From Niebla homalea (lineage: Eukaryota; Ascomycota; Lecanoromycetes; Lecanorales; Ramalinaceae): a DNA stretch of 64,000 bases. Of the stretch, positions 42,531 through 52,533 are shown piece by piece. The stretch is taken from assembly GCA_019925105.1 (NCBI GenBank), contig JAHGAU010000016.1, positions 1,116,001 to 1,180,000 of the forward strand, in the 5' to 3' direction. The position numbers and the translations under genes are program-made. The notes below the pieces were generated by a model. That model was not told where the DNA came from and searched no databases. It saw nothing but the letters and a program-made list of their open reading frames with translations. Position 1 is the stretch's first letter. Each line of letters begins with the position of its first letter.

Positions 42531-43519
42531 ATGGCGACCTTACGAATGCCCAAATTTTTACTCATCTGCTCTGCGCTGCTATCTTCCTTGGTCAGCGCTG
42601 CACAACATTGCTATTTCCCAGGGCAAACCGAAGCCGCTGGCTTTATACCTTGCAACTCTACGACCAATGGAACGCAAGAAGCAGCCTCGGCCTGCTGCAT
42701 GGACAATGGCAACTCGTACTGCACAGATCATGGGTGTGACAATCCTATCTATGAAGTCACATCAAGATCTCCGATTGGCTGACCACTCTCTTGTGTTCCA
42801 GATACTGTTATGAGAACGGTCTCATGTCCCGCGCAGCCTGTACCGATGTGACTTGGTCCAATCCATCATGCCCCAAGCTCTGCGCCAATGTCGTCCCATC
42901 GAACTGGGTCAACGTCTTCGCCTGTGACGCCGAGAACTTCGTCTGTGGTACGGGTGCAGGCAGGGGAAACTGTTCAGCCTCGAATTTTACCATCCCTCCC
43001 CAGAGGATCCAACTTCGTGACGACCAGCAGCCTAACCAAAAGAACGGAGTGGCATATACCAATCCGAGTATCGACCTAGTCCAAGCGAGCAGTGGATCCA
43101 ACACCGCCTCTCCAGTCGCCACTACAACAGCCGCGCCTGTGTCAAGCCCTACGAAGGGAACAAGTAACGGAACAAGTGCAACCAAGGTGGGCTTGGGAGT
43201 AGGCATACCCTTGGGTATACTGCTCCATGCCAGTCTTGGTGTAATTCTATTACAATGGAGCAATCTGCGCCGGTTGAAACAAAACCAGGGAGGAGCACCT
43301 AACGCAGGTCCCGAGGATCCAAACAAGCAGATGATGCCTGTGTCGAGACCGCCTGGAGCGCGCATGGGCGAGTTACCAACAAGCTTTGCCGGGCACGAGA
43401 TCGAAGGCATCAACCCGGTTCATGAGTTGCAGAGCCCAGCATCGGACCCAAACACTGCGAACACTGCGCCTCGAGCCATGGTTTGGAATGAGGGATCTGG
43501 AGTCTATACACCTTTGTGA
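42531..43519 (+). CDS. Cell-surface one-pass membrane protein with Cys-rich ectodomain
   Basis: Two exons, 42531-42733 and 42802-43519, joined at phase 2 (GTGTGA...CCAG with CTGAC branch site), 306 residues. Signal peptide MPKFLLICSALLSSLVSAAQ (preceded by MATLR). The ectodomain has about a dozen cysteines: HCYFPGQTEAAGF, ACCMDNGNSYCTDHGRYCYE, RAACTDVTW, CPKLCANVV and CGTGAGRGNCS, plus N-glycosylation sites. A Ser/Thr-rich stalk (ATTTAAPVSSPTKGTSNGTS) leads to one membrane helix (VGLGVGIPLGILLHASLGVI) and a cytosolic tail with a Pro-rich end. This layout is that of wall-stress-sensor-like or adhesin-like surface proteins common in Dothideomycetes, without a recognisable WSC domain. Splicing removes the stop that ends the first open frame. 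Ligand unknown. Confidence 0.8.
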
Positions 43520-44182
43520 CTGTCAAGAACAAGAGCCCAGGACTTGCATCGCGTTACTGAGCAAGAAGAATTTGCGGCGAGCGATGGGAGATGAAGTGAA
43601 GGCATCCTCGGCCAAATCCCTCAAATGCCACAGAAGGGTCTGGGGGGGATCATTCTAGTGCGCCAATCATCTACAACAGTAGGCCAGCAGGAAGGGCGTG
43701 GAAGGGCAATGCTCGCGAGCCACCCCAAATAGCGGATCAATAGCGCCTGGCTATGCCCGGAATTCGAATCCTTCCCGCTACCCTCTTTGAGACTGCGTCT
43801 ACGAGTATCGTATATCATCATGGCAAGCAGTGGGAATGGGAATTGCAGCGACGCATGATGGCATGGAGGCTATACTTCATAGTCATTAAAAACATCTCCG
43901 ATTCAATGCGATATTCTTCTGATTCGATTGAATGATTGTTCCTCTTTACTCTACATTGCGTCGCATCCTTTTTGATTTTTTGCTTGCCGTGACAGCCACA
44001 GTGGCGTTCGCTTGCTGCGCCTCACCACCGCGTCATGAATTCGTGTCCGACCTCCAGCGCTGACGCCTGTTTGTTCCCTCTTCAGTCTTGAGGCTTTAGC
44101 ATTTAAAACAAGGATGCGACTTCCACATCTTCGACAGCTGTAGTACAATCTCAACCATCATCTGAAAAAGGATCAGCACGCA
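43520..44182. other. Intergenic / promoter of the second WW-domain gene
   Basis: No supported gene. Confidence 0.55.
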
Positions 44183-45250
44183 ATGTCAGAATTCGCCCCA
44201 CCCTCTGGGCCTCCACCTCCCAGGGTATGTGCCTCTCTTCTTCCCCCGTCCACTCACTGTACCTTTGCGTGCATTCTTCCCACAATTTCCCTCCCCTCTC
44301 CTCAATTAAGATTCGTAAGTCCCCCGTTCTAACCATTGAATCCACAGGTCCCCGAAGGCTGGAGAGCCCAATACGACACCCAATACCAAGAATACTTCTA
44401 CGTGAACATCTACACCAAGCAATCCCAATGGGAACGCCCCACCGAGCCCGCCCACCCCCCCGGCGGCGGCTTCGACCCCTCCGCCCCCCCGGGTGGTCCC
44501 CCACCAGGCTACACCGGCGGTGGCCACGACGACTCCTCCCGCGTGGGCGGCGGCGGCTACGGCGGCAGCAATGAAAAGTTGGGCACCAACAACCCGTACG
44601 CGTCCGCCCACGGCGGCGGATCCAACCAGAACGTCTCCGAAGACGAGAGGTTGGCGAAGCAGTTGCAGGCCGAGGAGGATGCGCGCGCGCAGCAGAGCGG
44701 GCATGACAGGGGTGCGAGTGATAGTTATTATTCTGGCCAACAGCCGGGTGGGTATGCCGGTGCGCCCCCGCAGCAGCAGAGCTATGATCAGCAGCAGTTG
44801 CCTCCCCGGGAGCAGAAGAAGGGGGGGTTGAGCGGGTTGTTGGGGAAGTTGGGGGGAAAGCATGGGAGTGGGGGTGGTGGGTCTGGTGGGTATCCTCAGC
44901 AAGGGTATGGTGGGGGTGGTGGGTATCCGCAGCAAGGGTACGGAGGGGGAGGGTATCCTCCGCAGCAGGGGTATGGGGGCGGGTATCCTCCACAGCAAGG
45001 GTATCCCCCCCAGGGGTATGGTGGTGGGTATGGACCGCCTCAAGGGTATGGAGGTGGATACGGTGCACCCCCGAGGAGGCACGGCGGAGGGGGAATGGGT
45101 GCGGCAGGAGGCGCTGCATTGGGATTGGGTGGTGGATTGCTTGGTGGGGCCCTTTTGGCGGACGCATTTGATGGCGGTGACGATGGAGGCGGTGATGGTG
45201 GGGATTATGGCGGTGGTGATGGTGGAGGGGACGGAGGAGGAGGGGACTAG
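44183..45250 (+). CDS. WW-domain protein with Gly/Tyr/Pro/Gln repeats
   Basis: Two exons, 44183-44224 and 44348-45250, joined at phase 0; 314 residues. WW domain at about 14-47: VPEGWRAQYDTQYQEYFYVN and SQWERPTEP, with both Trp and the final Pro. A Pro/Gly-rich linker is followed by a short charged helix (SEDERLAKQLQAEEDARAQQ) and REQKKGGLSGLLGKLGGKHG. A tandem repeat region of GGYPQQGYGGG / GGYPPQQGYGGG units (about 9) comes next, and a Gly/Ala-rich hydrophobic stretch (GAAGGAALGLGGGLLGGALL) before an Asp/Gly tail. The Ala/Gly hydrophobic segment resembles the membrane-inserting or aggregation-prone segment of other GYP-repeat proteins. Same architecture as the WW protein at 36333-37902, though the tails do not align in detail. 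Confidence 0.85.
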
Positions 45251-45804
45251 AGGTTGGCTCACCCTGCGTCTCTGAGGGGTTTGCGAGCAGGGGCTCAACC
45301 AAGGCGAGCGTGGTGAGAGCATACTTTTTGAGGCTATATCATTCTTACGCTGTGCTTTGATCGGCTTCCGCAGATGCAATATCAAATTGGCTCCACGGAC
45401 CTACATCACATTTGCTACTCCACGCCCTGCTTTCACTCCCTCGCCACCAGCTCACCGAGCTGAAGTCTTTTCACCTTGAAGAGTTTACAAGAAGCCAGAA
45501 GCCTGTATGATTGTGGTTCTACAACATCTGTATACTCTTACCAGGACTAAGCAAGATAACTTGAGGAATGGGTGATTGAATTGAAGATTTCTGTGTTCGG
45601 AAGCTGAATTGAATACCCTTCTCGAACTCCAGTATGTGTAGAACGTGATTTATTTCGTCATAGCATAAGCTCGTCCCAGGCACCTCTCTTAACGAACTCG
45701 TATCCTAAAAATAATCCCAATCTAACGGTCCAGTCTCCTCTTCTTCCCTTCCGCTCTTCCTATTCCATCAGCTATATGATTTGTCCTCCACCCCCGCAGC
45801 CCCT
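45251..45804. other. Intergenic between convergent genes
   Basis: 3' flanks of a rightward and a leftward gene. Pyrimidine-rich near 45730-45800; nothing else seen. Confidence 0.6.
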
Positions 45805-46185
45805 CTACTTCCCCTCCCCCTTCTCCTCCCCACCATGTAACGTCTCCCCACTCATCCTCCCTTCGCCCTCACCCTCCCTCTTCCCCAGCATCTCCAGCTC
45901 CTCCTCCCTCTCCCTCGCAAACTCACGATCCACCATCCTGCTGATCCTCCTAGCCTGCCAACTCCGATATCCCTCCCTGCACTGCCCCGGCAGCTCCACC
46001 ATCCTCGGCACCAGCCACCAGGCCAAGGACCAGACACCGTAACCCACGCATGCAGCGCCGCAGAAGACGAGGGCCATCCCGCCGAGCAGGAGGATGCCGA
46101 AGATCGCGCTTTTGATCAGAACCCAGACGCCTAGGGGGACGTCGCGGATGAGGTCGAGCAGGGAGGGGAGGTTGTTGCCGCCCAT
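45805..46185 (-). CDS. Small membrane protein
   Basis: 126 residues from ATG 46185 (MGGNNLPSLLDLIRDVPLGV); the frame is open further upstream, but that ATG is preceded by purine/pyrimidine low complexity. One long or two short hydrophobic helices, WVLIKSAIFGILLLGGMALV and FCGAACVGYGVWSLAWWLVP, then a basic/acidic helical tail (RRISRMVDREFAREREEELE) with low-complexity Gly/Glu at the end. No named domain. The balance of hydrophobic core and charged tail looks like a genuine small protein rather than a shadow frame. Confidence 0.55.
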   Translation of the reverse strand: MGGNNLPSLLDLIRDVPLGVWVLIKSAIFGILLLGGMALVFCGAACVGYGVWSLAWWLVPRMVELPGQCREGYRSWQARRISRMVDREFAREREEELEMLGKREGEGEGRMSGETLHGGEEKGEGK

Positions 46186-48711
46186 TTTCTGGTTTGGGGG
46201 ATGGGGGGGTTCTAGGGAAGTGGTGTTTGCGTGCAGTGGCAATAGCAAAGGGTGGAGAGGACGATAAGGCGTTCAAGCTTAAAGGGAGGGAAGGGGGTTT
46301 GAGTGATGGGGAACGCCGCGGGAATCAATGATCAGTTATCTTGTACTTGTTGATGAAAGACAGAGGTGAAAGGAGGGCGAGGGCAGGTCTTGTACTCCGG
46401 TAGGACAAGGCAGGTCGCCAGGTCAGGCTGAATCCGCTGGTGGGGTCGTGAGAGTCTGGCAGGCGCAATTGGGCTGCAGGGCGGTGCGCTAAATGTATAA
46501 GGCTGAGGCTGAGCTTGGCATGACTGCTTCTTTGGGATTAGGCTTCGCCCAGCGTGGCGGTGCTGAAAAGTCAATCAGAACTCGTGCCCTCGGTCATGTT
46601 CGCTAGCCCATGTTAAAGGGGCTTACCGAATGCTCGATCTGTTGCAAATTTCCTTCTTCGACATCTGATTGCAAAATCTATTCGCCAAATTCTCGTCACC
46701 AGACACGACCTTACTGAGTGTCATTCAGCCAGGCTGTGAAACAATCATAGGACAAGAATTTCAGATCATGTTTCCGCAAATCGTATCAAGTTAACAGGTC
46801 CAGCTGAGTGTCAAGTGCACCATACTACAACCGAATTTGTCTTCTCAATTCTTGATACCATCTCACTACCTTGCTATCTCATTCTTATCTGGAGATGACG
46901 TCAAGTTTCGCTGGCCGAGACAGCATTCTGTAGAATGTCAAGTATCCCGTGTCACGGCTACGGCAGCTCTATACAAGAACTCGGAACAGGACCGACTTCC
47001 TTCCTCTGTCGTACACTAATCGCAGCACCATCACCCAAGTCATTGTCCCAGTCATCTTCTCAACCACCTTGCTAGTCTCCAAATGATCGGTAGGGGATCT
47101 GTAATGGCCACTCTGATTTGAAATATGCTGTCATCGGCCTCGAAGGTGCTGTAATTAAAGACTCTCAGGGAGCCTTCTACCTTGTTACGTCGAACATAAC
47201 AAGGGTCACGTCCAGATTCTGGTGGCGGACACTCTAAAGGGATGTCCAGGTTCGAAGATATTAAGGGTAATACGGTCACGTAAAAAGAGAGGGACAAACT
47301 TGGAGCAACATCGGAAGACTCTCTTGATACGCTGAGAGGGTAAGGGTATGGTATGGTCGAGGAGGACTTCGAACCCATGTGGGTACAGGGATCGACTGCC
47401 TGACCTGAACAAGATCAGCGAAAGAGGTACGAAGGATTACGACCCATCTAACGCGGACAAGCAGGACTTGAGCGAATATTCAAGGCATCTAAGGCTGTGA
47501 CTGCTGGATTAGAGACTTCCGACATCTTCGTGCATGGACTCCAAGCTGTTCGAGTCTAAGTAATGACAGAAGTGATGACATGGTGTCTTTGCAGGGCAAG
47601 GCTTCAATTGGAGTTGCTTCAGTCTTAGTTATAGCCTCCTGCTATTCGAGAAGCTGCTTAGTGAGAAGATTAGTAAGTAGGTCGCGTGCTTGGGTCTGTC
47701 TCGCAAGCTGTACGACTCTACTTTGCTCTTCCCTTAGTCTGGAGTGTGTGATTACTGATTTGCCTTACCTGCGGTGTGAATTAGCAACTTTAATTCACGC
47801 ATTGTGTGACACTAGTCCACCCTACCTGGTGTCTACTGTGCTGAATTTTACTTTGCTACAATCATCTCTCTTCTTAGTCTTTTGACCCAATCACTATCGT
47901 CTCTTCAGAGCAAATATCTGCAGATCTTGGTGCAAAGAGCCAAGGTGAAGAGCGTGCAACATTCCTCCCTAGGTAAGTTCTCTCAATTGGGCCCCAGATC
48001 TCTCTTCTTCTCATGGCTCACCTCCATGAAGTTTTCATAGGCTGGATACCTCAACACTGCAATGTCAACTACATCGGGTTCCGGCTCTATTGCGCCAACG
48101 CCGGGCGCCCTGTTCGAGAACGAGGAGAAGGAGGAAGACTCGGATGCTCTAATGTGCCTAGAGTAGCTGTGGTTCCAATCAGAGGCTACATAATTCAGTA
48201 CCCCACCCAAAGTAATGGCATTTGCCGCAAGCCGGTCACGTTCAGACTTCTGTCTTGTACAACATGTTTGACCTTCCGCTGCCGTATTTCAAGGATTTAC
48301 AGCTCTGTAAATTCTGTGCCCAGTTTCATCCCCCCTGTACGGAAGAAGGCTGCTACATCAACCTCGCAATCTCGCTCATCGGGTTCCTACATTAATGCTT
48401 GAGATCCAGAAATCAAATTTCTATCTCAACAATCCACGTACTTCATCAACGACGCTTCAAGTTCAAGGTGTACAACGTCTCCTCCGCCACAGGTCGTTGG
48501 GAGTCATTTGCCAACCGCCGTGTCCTTCACTTTGCAGCGGACCCAAGCATCCCAAAGCTGAAAGGTCTCCCCCGCTAGGTACTACGTCTCATGTCCTGGC
48601 CAGTCAAGCTCAAATCTTTGTGACGAGATAATGTAGTAACCAGGGTCCAGCAGCTCCCCAAGACAGAACAAGCAGGATCATCAAGACGCAGAAGGCAAAA
48701 AGCCCCACACC
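46186..48711. other. Gene-poor stretch of about 2.5 kb
   Basis: No supported gene. Between 47560 and 47890 the sequence is T-rich with many in-frame stops and could be a worn repeat, but no terminal repeat or protein relic could be recognised. Confidence 0.45.
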
Positions 48712-49455
48712 ATGGACACTGACAGGCCGACGTCTCCCTCCAATCTCCTGAAGATCCCTTATGAGATCCGTCAGAAGATTCTCGGCCTTGCTCTCCCTTA
48801 TACGTCATATGACCGCAGACACGAGCCGATCTGGCACCGTGGGTCCACAGCGCTACTCTTCACCTGTCTTCAGATCCGCACAGAATGCCTCTTGCTGCTT
48901 TATTCATCCAACACATTCCCGTTCAGGATCATTCCGCATCGACTGTGGCGCCCCTCCATGCAAGCTTCGCCCGAAGACGAACCCTGGATCACCGATCTGA
49001 TGAGCATATTCTCTCCAGAGCACAACTCGCAGCGACTGTGGCGCTCCTTCATGCAGGCTTCGTCCGAAGCTGAACCCTGGATCACTAATCTGAATAGCTC
49101 TCACACCATATTCTCCCCAGAGCGGAACATGGACCTCATGCGGAAGTTTTACCTTGAGCTCACGGATTACGATCGTCGTATGAGGATAGGAAATAAGTGG
49201 ACGTACATACCTGATGAGGATGAACAATTCGAGGCGCACACGATGGTCCTGCAGAGCCAGGTCAGACACATGGTGAGGCTTATGACCCAGGGAGACCAAA
49301 TCCTTAAAAAGGTGCACCTGGTGTGGATTACCCAGGAGGGGGGCAGACGTAAGGAACAGCATCGAAACACTATCATGCTACCGTTTCGGGAGGCGGGCAT
49401 TCTGGTCGAGGGCAACTTCGACGCGTGGGTTCGACCAGCTGGGACTAGCTGGTGA
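48712..49455 (+). CDS. F-box-like protein of the LALPYT family, copy 1, with internal duplication
   Basis: 247 residues, single exon. N-terminal F-box-like motif LLKIPYEIRQKILGLALPYT, then IWHRGSTALLFTCLQI, which aligns to VWCLGDTSILQTCHQL of copy 2. The middle carries a 31-residue tandem duplication (LWRPSMQASPEDEPWITD... and LWRSFMQASSEAEPWITN...), absent from the other copies. The C-terminal part (MDLMRKFYLELTDYDRR, then ILKKVHLVW and LPFREAGILVEGNF) aligns with the ends of the sister genes (ALMRHWVLEI, VTVQW, LGVLIEEDMSF). The family role is unknown; it probably belongs to the fungal F-box-like superfamily. Confidence 0.7.
   Translation: MDTDRPTSPSNLLKIPYEIRQKILGLALPYTSYDRRHEPIWHRGSTALLFTCLQIRTECLLLLYSSNTFPFRIIPHRLWRPSMQASPEDEPWITDLMSIFSPEHNSQRLWRSFMQASSEAEPWITNLNSSHTIFSPERNMDLMRKFYLELTDYDRRMRIGNKWTYIPDEDEQFEAHTMVLQSQVRHMVRLMTQGDQILKKVHLVWITQEGGRRKEQHRNTIMLPFREAGILVEGNFDAWVRPAGTSW
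48940..49125 (+). repeat. 93-bp in-frame tandem duplication inside F-box-like copy 1
   Basis: Two adjacent units start with CGACTGTGGCGC at 48940 and CGACTGTGGCGC at 49033, 93 bp (31 codons) apart, and remain highly similar over most of their length. The second unit is followed by a few extra codons before the shared TIFSPER/SIFSPEH motif. Confidence 0.85.
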
Positions 49456-50303
49456 GAAGCTCGTGAGTCTCCCAGCGCCGCTAGTATGAACACAGGCTGA
49501 TGTCAGGACCCTATGACAGACGAATTACGCAGTAGCGTACTCATGTCACATCATGGAATGCTGAAAGAGCTTCAATTGCTACGAAATGAACTTCGCTTGT
49601 GATTGGAACAATATAGACATGATGGATGTGAAGATGCTTCGAGCCGTGAGGACGGAGGGTACCAGGTCGTTGAACTCAAGGATGGGCAATATCGTGGCGA
49701 AAGACTAGGAGTACCGAGCGTGCCTCTCACTCGTGTATGACATCGTGGAAATGAAACAAACTGATTCCTCTCAACGCCCTCCACAGTGGACGCACTTTCC
49801 ACCCTCCCTAAGACCTTGGACCTGAATGCGTCTAGTCAGTCCCTATTCTTTACTCGCTCAACTTGTTTCTAACCTCTCGCTGTAAGTCTAGACTCTAAAA
49901 GAAGAGAATTTTGCACAGATCTCTGTCGCCTACCCATCTTACACCGTGGCTGAAGCTGCCCTTTTTGGCACCTCTCCCTTTATTGAATATGCACGTGCTA
50001 CTTTGCCGCGCACGATATCTGAGGCACTGGGCTACTAGGTATCATACCTAGACAAATGATAATAACGTATCACGAAAATCACAGCTTACCAAGATTCTAT
50101 TGGTCCGGGAAGCCATCTCCGAATCAAAGCTAGCGTCACATATACTAGCGTCAGGGTCATGTTCGAGTAATTGTGATATTCTACAGCTCGCGGTCAGCCT
50201 TGCCAACAGTACCCCACATTGACAAGACTGCACACGTTCAAAGGTTCGACTCAGTCGCCAATAGGACAAAAATTCCTCGGACCCAAGAGAAACCAACCTG
50301 GAA
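49456..50303. other. Intergenic
   Basis: No supported gene between copies 1 and 2 of the F-box-like family. Confidence 0.6.
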
Positions 50304-51302
50304 ATGTCTCCATTGACTCGTCTTACTTCATCCATCAAGAAATCTATTTTTCGACGGGCAAAAAGAACAGCCAAGTGGGTGTCAGCCAAAGCCTCAAAGA
50401 ACAGAACGTCACAGCATAGCTACAATGCCCCAACATTTCATCCTAAGCAACAAAACGGTCCATCCTCGGACGAAATCCAGTCTCAGCATCCGCAACGAGC
50501 TGTCCTCGAGAATGAGCCTTTTGTGAATACAGCCGCAAGAATCCAAAATTCTGGCAGCTGCAGCGGTGATCTTACCGCACCAGATAGTACGACCGCAAAC
50601 CTTTGTACAGCCGCTGCCACGGACACTCTGTGCCCCTTTCCTCTCCTCGATCTGCCGTTCGAGATTCGCCGTCGAGTCCTGGAGTTCGCCTTACCCTACG
50701 CAACCAGCAATGAGCTATTCGGAAACGTCTGGTGTCTCGGTGACACGTCCATTTTACAAACCTGTCACCAACTACATGTCGAGGGGACCCAAGTCCTTTA
50801 CGCCACCAACCCTCTCAACTGCGTCCTCGATATCGGCAGGTGCCAGAGCTTTTTCTGCGTAAGGCATCTGTATCCTTCAGCCGACTCTGGTGAAAGCTAC
50901 CGAGGCAGCGTAACCTGCTCATTCAATCACTGCAGAGACGCCCTACATTGGGGTAGGGTCTGGGAACGGCAGATCTCGCCGGAGATGCTTGGCCAGCGAA
51001 ACATCGCACTGATGCGGCACTGGGTCCTCGAGATCATGGGCTACAATGATTTGGCGGGACAATTGAGATACGAGATTCCGGATGTGGCAGCATTGACGGA
51101 AACGATTCGAGATCGTGTTGAGGAAACGGTCAAGGGGCTCCTGAGCCGTGCGGACACGATCAGCAAGGTGACGGTGCAATGGAAGGGGACGGATCCGGAC
51201 ACGTACACGAATGAGGTGGAGAATCAGAAGCGGATCCTAGAGCCATTGAGGGGCCTGGGGGTCTTGATAGAGGAGGACATGAGCTTCTTGGAGGCCTTGT
51301 AG
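50304..51302 (+). CDS. F-box-like protein of the LALPYT family, copy 2 (best preserved)
   Basis: 332 residues, single exon. The basic N-terminal region (SIKKSIFRRAKRTAKWVSAK) may be a nuclear or membrane-targeting segment. The F-box-like motif is LLDLPFEIRRRVLEFALPYA (about 115-134), followed by VWCLGDTSILQTCHQLHVEG and TQVLYATNPLNCVLDI. The central part has a Cys/His-containing segment (CSFNHCRDALHWGRVWERQI), then NIALMRHWVLEIMGYND; the end is ISKVTVQWKG... and LGVLIEEDMSFLEAL. This full-length copy serves as the reference for reading the broken copies at 51711, 54487 and 55687. Confidence 0.78.
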   Translation: MSPLTRLTSSIKKSIFRRAKRTAKWVSAKASKNRTSQHSYNAPTFHPKQQNGPSSDEIQSQHPQRAVLENEPFVNTAARIQNSGSCSGDLTAPDSTTANLCTAAATDTLCPFPLLDLPFEIRRRVLEFALPYATSNELFGNVWCLGDTSILQTCHQLHVEGTQVLYATNPLNCVLDIGRCQSFFCVRHLYPSADSGESYRGSVTCSFNHCRDALHWGRVWERQISPEMLGQRNIALMRHWVLEIMGYNDLAGQLRYEIPDVAALTETIRDRVEETVKGLLSRADTISKVTVQWKGTDPDTYTNEVENQKRILEPLRGLGVLIEEDMSFLEAL

Positions 51303-51710
51303 GGGCCAGCACGTGGCGTGAGTGGATGAAGCAGTCAGAGCTTGGGCCGGCTTGTTGATAGGAAAAATACGAATGGATCTAACGAGGGCGAGGGACTTTG
51401 TAGTCGGTCTCCTACACTCCTATTTAACGTAGCATGGTGTAGGGAAGAGGGACCCTATCGTTTCAAATCGAGATTATTTCATTGAATTCAATTACCACTA
51501 TCATATCCCATGGTTAATATACGATGTAGCGTTCACGTAATATGGAGAGATGCGTAAGGAAAGGGCAATGGCAAACGAGAGCCCCATTTCCGCTAGCCTT
51601 GTAGATACACGCCACGCAATCATGATATTTGAGAATAACAGACTCTTCGCTACATGCTTTGCCCAGGTTCTGCAACTACATTAGTCATCTTTCACACCAA
51701 TTGAAACGAT
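51303..51710. other. Intergenic
   Basis: About 400 bases, AT-rich near 51480-51530; nothing recognised. Confidence 0.6.
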
Positions 51711-52533
51711 ATGTCAAAGCAGCTACCTCCCTGCGAGCCCAACTACAAAGCTGCGGCTCTTCTTCCTGCCCCAAAAGTCCAAACCGCAAGCGACGCCAGA
51801 GAAGGTGCCATCCGCGTCACCATGAACACGCCCCCACGGCCCTCTCGTCTCCTCGCTCTGCCCCTAGAGATCCTCCGCGAGATCCTAGGTTTCGCACTGC
51901 CGTATACCTCCCACGACGAGACCGGCGAGTTACATCCAGCATCTCGGCCATACCTCCATCCTACGGGCATTGCCACCAGCTGCATCACGCAGGAGCTGAA
52001 ATGATGTACGCCCCCAACCCCTTGCCAGCTGAAGCTGGATGGCTGGGACCATGGAACCTTCTATATCCGCTACCTGAAACCCTCGTTACCGAAGCCGAAA
52101 CGGTTGCAGATACTGGTTGTAATCGAAGATGAGTTGGCCGGAGAACTGCAGGAACTGCAGACCAGGCTGGAAAGTTATAGAGATAGGAATCTCCATGACG
52201 GATATTGGAGCGGAAAATGTGGCACTGATGCAGCATTGGATATCAAGATTCGCGGCTGGGGCGATCATGGTTGGCCAGAATACAGGCGGTGGGCGGATCG
52301 GGACGGAGATCGAGTTGGTGGAGACGCGCAGAGACCTTGTCGTTGAGGAGATCACGGGTCCCTGGAGGCAGAGCAGTGCGTTGAAGATGGTGAGGATGCA
52401 GTGGACAGGGGCATGCCATGGAACAGAGAGAGTGAGGCACGCGTATCGGATGATAATCTTACTGCCGTTTGAGATGTATATGAAGGAGGTCGCTGTTGAA
52501 GAGGATTTGAGCGTAGAGTATGGGGGATGGTAG
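51711..52533 (+). pseudogene. F-box-like LALPYT family, copy 3, broken
   Basis: Starts in a good frame (MSKQLPPCEPNYKAAALLPA, then LLALPLEILREILGFALPYT), but the frame runs to a stop at 52004 without the family's CHQL motif. That motif is found in another frame (CHQLHHAGAEMMYAPNPLPA, about 51970-52030), and the C-terminal half in a third (ISMTDIGAENVALMQHWISR, MVRMQWTG, then AVEEDLSVEYGG, ending at 52533). Roughly 40 codons that copy 2 has in the middle are missing. Two frame changes and a deletion make it a pseudogene; introns of normal size do not repair it. Confidence 0.65.

Noticed and set aside
43750..43775. ATTCGAATCC word as a possible tRNA T-arm
   Set aside because: The flanks do not fold into a cloverleaf and no CCA-proximal acceptor pairing is seen.
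44151..45385. Long minus-strand frames of 359-383 residues opposite the second WW gene
   Set aside because: They are shadows of the Gly/Pro/Gln-rich coding strand, with His/Pro/Arg-rich low complexity and no domain.
47560..47890. T-rich stretch as a RIP-mutated retrotransposon
   Set aside because: No reverse transcriptase, integrase or LTR relic could be read in any frame; base composition could not be computed reliably by eye.
50219..50260. GGTTCGACTC word as a possible tRNA T-arm
   Set aside because: No matching acceptor, D or anticodon arms could be found around it.
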